Source of the DNA: Candidatus Paraprevotella stercoravium
Lineage (GTDB): Bacteria > Bacteroidota > Bacteroidia > Bacteroidales > Bacteroidaceae
DNA length: 37,639 nt
Reading direction: 5' to 3'
NCBI GenBank assembly: GCA_944320795.1
Contig: CALUIU010000031.1
Location: 1-37,639 of the forward strand
Under the pieces are notes generated by a model. That model did not search any database. It was not told where the DNA came from and worked only from the letters and a program-made list of their open reading frames with translations. Shown here piece by piece: positions 33,818 through 37,639 of the stretch; position 1 is the first letter of the stretch, and every line of letters starts with the position of its first letter. Made by a program: the position numbers and the translations under genes.

Positions 33818-34687
33818 TTATTCTATGTAACCAAGTCCGTTACAAGAACTACATGCTACCTTTCCCGTTCCTCCGCATGCAAAGCAAGACATAGAATAGA
33901 ATCCAAAACCAGAACTTCCTGTTCCCCAACAAGAACTACAAGAGATTTCACCATCTCCATGGCATACATTACATTCACCTCCTTGAGATAAGAAAATTGT
34001 TGCCACAATCTGATCTTCTTGAATGACAACAGATCCGGTTCTATATTCACCCTCATTCTCGGAACAAGAAATTCTCAAATCTCCTTGCTCTGTTTCTTCT
34101 ACGTCAATCCATTGAGGAAATTGAGCTTTCCATTCACAACCGTCAGTTTCTAAGGATACTGTTTCACTTCCACCATCTTTTCCAAAGTGCAATTTACTTT
34201 CTGATACATTCAGGACTGTTGCATAAGCAAACTGACGAACCACAACCTGAGTCAACAGTTTGCCACTCTGAATTGTTATAGTTCCCTCTCTATTCTGTCC
34301 TGTTTTATTAGGCTCAACAGCTATTTCAAAGTAATTCTCAGACTCATCAATACTAACCCAATCCGGTTGATGATTAATAGTCCATACATAACCATCATAA
34401 TCAATATCTACTTTTCCGGTGCCACCGCCTTTTGCTGCCGTTAAAACTTCCGGTTCGGTTCTCAAATAAGTAGCAGCATTCATGATATGCCGATATAACA
34501 AGAATATTCCCAATATAAAAACGACCAACGTAATTATAAACGCTTTTAAACATCCTTTTCTTTTATTCGGTTTTGACGATGTCGTTGGAGTCTCACCGGA
34601 CAGATTCTCTTGTAACTGACACCCATCCTTAACACAAAAGCTCATTGAATCATCATACTTAGTATGACATTTTGGACATATTTTCAT
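33818..34687 (-). CDS. Zinc ribbon - TM - BACON-like - DnaJ-type zinc-finger protein
   Basis: A 289-residue protein with an odd domain order. Residues 1-25 are a zinc ribbon (CPKCHTKYDDSMSFCVKDGC). A basic stretch (KPNKRKGCLK) and a membrane helix (about 48-66) follow, so the rest is likely outside the cytoplasm. Residues about 78-235 hold two BACON-like beta domains: the repeated pattern GGTGKVDIDYDGYVWTINHQPDWVSI and GGSETVSLETDGCEWKAQFPQWIDV. The end (about 239-289) has four CxxCxGxG-like motifs (CNVCHGDGE, CSSCWGTG, CFACGGTG, CSSCNGLG), like the zinc centre of DnaJ. The role is unknown. It follows the PrsW-type gene by 4 bases. Confidence 0.75.
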   Translation of the reverse strand: MKICPKCHTKYDDSMSFCVKDGCQLQENLSGETPTTSSKPNKRKGCLKAFIITLVVFILGIFLLYRHIMNAATYLRTEPEVLTAAKGGGTGKVDIDYDGYVWTINHQPDWVSIDESENYFEIAVEPNKTGQNREGTITIQSGKLLTQVVVRQFAYATVLNVSESKLHFGKDGGSETVSLETDGCEWKAQFPQWIDVEETEQGDLRISCSENEGEYRTGSVVIQEDQIVATIFLSQGGECNVCHGDGEISCSSCWGTGSSGFGFYSMSCFACGGTGKVACSSCNGLGYIE

Positions 34688-34691
34688 AATA

Positions 34692-35813
34692 CTAATTTAT
34701 TACTTGTTGCTCTGCAACCTCAGATAATCCCATGTTTATTAAAATCAAAACTATAATCCACACAAATATTACCAATAATATGGGTACAAGGAAAATATCT
34801 GCCCCTATTGCAGATAAAGGAGAATCCCATAAAGCATGAAGGACCACAGGTATTATGAACAACCTCAAGAATTTACTGTCAGTAAACAAATTTGTTGAAA
34901 TCTCTCCTCGGGCTTTAGCTGCAATCACTAACGCAGCGCCGGATATTGCAGCCCAAGCGACATGTCCTCCTGGAGCTAAAAATCCACGCAAGAATATTGT
35001 CTGATTAATGGCATCAATCATCTGTCCACTGTCAATCTGTTGTCCATAAGCAGCTGCATACCCTGAGTATTGTAAGAACTCTACCAAAGGACGTAATGCA
35101 TATCCAGCAGACTCAAAAGCGGCAAATCCAGCTCCCACAGCGGCACCGACCAACATACCGGTTAATATAGATAATTTTCCAAAATACCGCAGGAAAAGAT
35201 AAACGATAACCATTTTACCGATTTCTTCGATCAATCCAACCATAATTGCTCCAAAGAAATCCAATTCATCTACTGAATATATTGAGAATAGAAAAAGAGT
35301 AGTAACCAGTGATGCACATCCTCCTACCAGAAAGATTCTCACCACTTCATACATACTGACATTTCTCCAGGCATTCACCTCCATAAAAAGAATCATCGTA
35401 GCCAAAGGAACAGCAAACGAACCCACCACGATCAATCCAGGTAATGCATTGGGATTTCCAAACACACTACAACAAATCCATAATAAAGCAAAAGCTATAA
35501 CAAACATCAACAAGACCCGGCTGTACAACCAAGGATGCGGCCAATCCTTAGACACTTGACTTCTATCCGGTGTTGTCATTGATGTTCCACAAATAAAAAT
35601 CATCTCAGCTTCTTCTTTTGAATGCTTCTTAAAAACATCCGAGAAAAGAACCTTCCAGTTAAGATCTACCGGTCTACTATTCCCTACATAATCATTCAAT
35701 GAATCCACCCATGATCCATTTTTCTGTGTATTTAAATTCAATTTTTTACCACATTTTCCACAAAACACAGCCTCATCCGGATTCGGATGACCACAAAAAC
35801 GACAATATTTCAT
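34692..35813 (-). CDS. Zinc-ribbon PrsW-family intramembrane metalloprotease
   Basis: A 373-residue membrane protein. Residues 4-21 form a zinc ribbon with CxxC pairs (CRFCGHPNPDEAVFCGKC). Eight or so membrane helices follow. The PrsW signature is complete: EE at 195-196 (GLIEEIGKM), Glu233 in AAFESAGYAL, His283 in GGHVAWAAISG and His325 in VVLHALWDSPL. In Bacillus subtilis PrsW starts the cleavage of the anti-sigma factor RsiW. A sigma-like gene, two small possible inhibitors and an M48 protease gene lie just downstream, which supports a role in a similar pathway. The zinc ribbon could tie it to a partner with a similar ribbon encoded next door. Confidence 0.85.
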   Translation of the reverse strand: MKYCRFCGHPNPDEAVFCGKCGKKLNLNTQKNGSWVDSLNDYVGNSRPVDLNWKVLFSDVFKKHSKEEAEMIFICGTSMTTPDRSQVSKDWPHPWLYSRVLLMFVIAFALLWICCSVFGNPNALPGLIVVGSFAVPLATMILFMEVNAWRNVSMYEVVRIFLVGGCASLVTTLFLFSIYSVDELDFFGAIMVGLIEEIGKMVIVYLFLRYFGKLSILTGMLVGAAVGAGFAAFESAGYALRPLVEFLQYSGYAAAYGQQIDSGQMIDAINQTIFLRGFLAPGGHVAWAAISGAALVIAAKARGEISTNLFTDSKFLRLFIIPVVLHALWDSPLSAIGADIFLVPILLVIFVWIIVLILINMGLSEVAEQQVIN

Positions 35814-35874
35814 AAACCTATTATATCACTACGATTCTAAAAAAATTAACGAGTTATTTTTAGCCAGACACGCC

Positions 35875-36525
35875 CTAACTTATCTCAATAGTATCCCCCA
35901 AGAAGCGAGGTTGTTTATTCACCATAATATCCAAAACAAGCTTCACTCTAGCAAAAATCTCCCGGATCTGCACGAATAATCCTTTTCTCTTAGAAATGTC
36001 CTTTGCATTATACCCTATCGCTTGTATATCATAACACTGAGCCAAACAGATAGCTCTTTCGTTATGAAATTCTTGAGAAATAACAGTAAACCGATTGAGT
36101 TTAAAAACCTTTTTTGCCCTTAGTACAGAATCCAAGGTTCTAAATCCAGCAAAATCCAAATAAATATGCGTGGAAGGAATACCACGCTTCATCAGATCTT
36201 CCTTCATCATATCTGGCTCACTATAAGATTTCGTACTATTATCGCCACTAATTAAGATTCGGTCTATCTTCCCTGATTTATATAATCTTACAGCCGCATC
36301 AATACGATAGTAATAATAAGGATTAGCCTTCTTTGTGTAAGAACTAACTGGAGAGGTACCAAGTAATAATCCGACTGTATTCTTAGGGATCTGCGAAATA
36401 GAAGCATATGTCTTTCCACGAGATACATACTCAACATAAGCATAAGATCCGACCAATAAAACAAGCGCTCCTAACAGCATTAAAGAAATTGCTATTATGA
36501 TTTTCTTAAGAATACCCTTTCTCAT
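35875..36525 (-). CDS. SanA/YdcF-family (DUF218) membrane-anchored protein
   Basis: A 216-residue protein with an N-terminal membrane anchor (about 8-30) and a DUF218 domain. Signatures are VGLLLGTSP (about 51-59), IDAAVRLYKSGKIDRILISGDN (about 75-96), MMKEDLMKRGIPSTHIYLDFAGFRTLDSVLRAKKVF and VISQEFHNERAICLAQ. SanA of E. coli affects envelope permeability and vancomycin resistance at high temperature, and its enzymatic role is unsettled. It is 62 bases from the PrsW-type gene, so it may be the first gene of that operon, or have its own promoter. Confidence 0.88.
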   Translation of the reverse strand: MRKGILKKIIIAISLMLLGALVLLVGSYAYVEYVSRGKTYASISQIPKNTVGLLLGTSPVSSYTKKANPYYYYRIDAAVRLYKSGKIDRILISGDNSTKSYSEPDMMKEDLMKRGIPSTHIYLDFAGFRTLDSVLRAKKVFKLNRFTVISQEFHNERAICLAQCYDIQAIGYNAKDISKRKGLFVQIREIFARVKLVLDIMVNKQPRFLGDTIEIS

Positions 36526-36817
36526 AATTTGAAACTTTCGTATAATCCATGACTAAATCTCCTACTTTATAACCACTGATATCATCTATTTTAATAATAA
36601 AGTAAAAAACTTCTCACAAAGGGCTATTACAAAATTTTTATTGATATTTAGGAAGTTAATATCCCTCAATTGCTATCTAAAATGATACATGCTATCATTT
36701 CATAAATTTGCTCAATATGCATTCATTCCCCAATTAGGATTCTGCTTCTTTAACTATTTACCAGTAAATACAACATAATCCTAATCAGGATAAACACAAT
36801 AGCTATAACATAGATTA
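36526..36817. other. Intergenic region upstream of the SanA-like gene
   Basis: About 290 AT-rich bases without a convincing gene. The only structure seen is a short inverted repeat AAATGATA-CATGC-TATCATTT at 36680-36700, an 8-bp arm palindrome that could be an operator. No clear promoter match to TAnnTTTG was found. Confidence 0.4.
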
Positions 36818-36973
36818 TTATACCCAGGCTAAAAGTGCTGATAAAATTATCAATACCCCTATTACCTTAATAATCATAGCTATAATTCCACTTAAACCAA
36901 GCCAGGCTGGAACCTTATCAATTAAAATCCAACCTATTAAGATTCTAATTGCAGTATGAATCAATGCATCCAT
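36818..36973 (-). CDS. 51-residue small membrane protein
   Basis: Reading from the ATG at 36973 gives 51 residues, MDALIHTAIRILIGWILIDK followed by VPAWLGLSGIIAMIIKVIG and a hydrophobic end, stopping at TAA 36818. Two membrane helices (about 5-18 and 27-50) are joined by a polar DKVPAWLG turn. An A-rich stretch before the ATG fits Bacteroides translation starts. I do not recognise the family, and no signal or catalytic motif is seen. It could be a holin-like or stress-linked small membrane protein; that is speculation. Confidence 0.5.
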   Translation of the reverse strand: MDALIHTAIRILIGWILIDKVPAWLGLSGIIAMIIKVIGVLIILSALLAWV

Positions 36974-37029
36974 TTGTTATTTTATTATTTTAAATTATTA
37001 TAGTAAAGCATCTATTTTCCGCCAAACCA

Positions 37030-37061
37030 ATTTTATTGGCTGTTTTTCCAGCCGATAAAAT
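37030..37061. terminator. Hairpin beside the IS66-type gene
   Basis: ATTTTATTGGCTG (37030-37042) pairs with CAGCCGATAAAAT (37049-37061), with one G-T wobble and a 6-base loop. It may end transcription of the transposase or the 51-residue gene. T runs after the stem are weak on both strands. Confidence 0.45.
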
Positions 37062-37096
37062 AAAAAAGTCCGTAAGAAAATATTTTTGTTTTAACA

Positions 37097-37639
37097 TTAC
37101 GATTTATAAAAACATGGCAGAAGAGCTTTCCTGTCGCAAACCTTTCCCCAAAGAATACATTCAAACAAGTGCTTCAGGTAATCCTGAGGATCTATATCAT
37201 TAAGTTTGCAGCTTTCTATCAGCGAGAAGATGAATGCCGAGTTTTCTGCCGCTGCCTCACTGCCTATGTTCATACAGTTCTTGAGCAGCAGCTTTACAGG
37301 TTTCATCCTTTGCTCACAGAGGTTGTTCGAGATCTCCGCCGCACCGTCCTTGAGGATATTTCTCAGGGATTTCCATTGGTTTAATGTATAGTTGACGGCC
37401 TTTCTCATCAGTTCGTTAGCCATAATCTTCGCATCCTGCATCATCATGACCACCTTATGATGGATACGTTCAAGAATAGGTCCTGTAAGTTTAAGTCTTT
37501 TTTCCTTAACCTGCTCACCACTGAGTTTCACTGTGTGGAACAAGTCTTCATTTCTGAACATATTTGCCTGTTGTACAAACTCCTTGAAGACATCTTCCAT
37601 AAACTCCCTTAGTCTGGAGATTCCGTTATGGATATAGCT
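37097..37639 (-). mobile_element. IS66-family transposase, C-terminal part, cut by window edge
   Basis: The open frame runs to the window edge (the 13 codons before the ATG at 37600 are also open), so the 5' part is outside. The visible 180 residues contain AVNYTLNQWKSLRNILKDGAAEISNNLCEQRMKPVKLLLKN and SAFIFSLIESCKLNDIDPQDYLKHLF, the conserved end of IS66 transposases with the final acidic catalytic Glu in EISNN. A GTAAG sequence at 37072 could be part of the terminal inverted repeat, but the other end is not seen. Whether the element is whole cannot be judged here. Confidence 0.85.

Noticed and set aside
36526-37096. tRNA or other structured RNA gene in the gap
   Set aside because: No cloverleaf or conserved tRNA bases were found; only AT-rich DNA, a short palindrome, a hairpin and the 51-residue frame.

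Overview
The window looks like a chromosome segment from a gut Bacteroidales species (Bacteroides/Phocaeicola-like). The clues are Bacteroidetes-type promoters (TTTG about -33, TAnnTTTG about -7), A-rich upstream regions with few Shine-Dalgarno sequences, an S-type (SxPSR) sulfatase, the AAA-ATPase-like/PD-(D/E)XK family, and a GG-type leader. No tRNA, rRNA or CRISPR array was seen. All gene calls come from reading the translations and motifs; no database search was run.

Region 1 (1-10.6 kb) is ordinary core genome. On the minus strand it carries mnmE, a uridine-type nucleoside phosphorylase, a PD40-repeat periplasmic protein, a TtcA-like tRNA thiolase, a DUF486 membrane protein, a single-chain NfnA-NfnB-type ferredoxin/NAD(P)H enzyme and serS. 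A divergent AspT/YidE-type antiporter gene lies on the plus strand.

Region 2 (10.6-26.8 kb) is accessory. After an AAA-ATPase/nuclease-like gene and a decayed sulfatase fragment comes a minus-strand cluster. In transcription order it encodes a GNAT enzyme with LuxI/FeeM-like features, a ThiF/MccB-like E1 enzyme, a TolC-type outer-membrane factor, a 301-residue protein with a double-glycine leader, a TonB-domain periplasmic protein, a LanC-like protein, three glycosyltransferases, an HlyD adaptor and a C39-peptidase ABC exporter. A PAS-LuxR regulator is encoded divergently. The same palindrome, GTATACTTAAGTATAC, lies between the regulator and the GNAT gene and recurs four times at exact 33-bp spacing before tolC. 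I infer one regulon: the regulator senses a signal, possibly a product of the GNAT and E1 enzymes, and switches on a type I-like export line that trims and secretes the GG-leader protein, perhaps after glycosylation. The cluster sits between a full sulfatase gene and a partial direct copy of its 3' end, as expected of an acquired or rearranged island.

Region 3 (26.9-36.5 kb) holds the sulfatase, a Sel1-like lipoprotein, a WG-repeat membrane protein, an M48 metalloprotease, two tiny proteins possibly related to anti-sigma factors, a sigma-70-like protein, a zinc-ribbon/BACON-like/DnaJ-zinc-finger membrane protein, a zinc-ribbon PrsW-type protease and a SanA-like protein. Together these suggest an envelope-signalling module. 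Region 4 (36.5 kb to the end) contains a 51-residue membrane peptide and the C-terminal part of an IS66-type transposase cut by the window edge.
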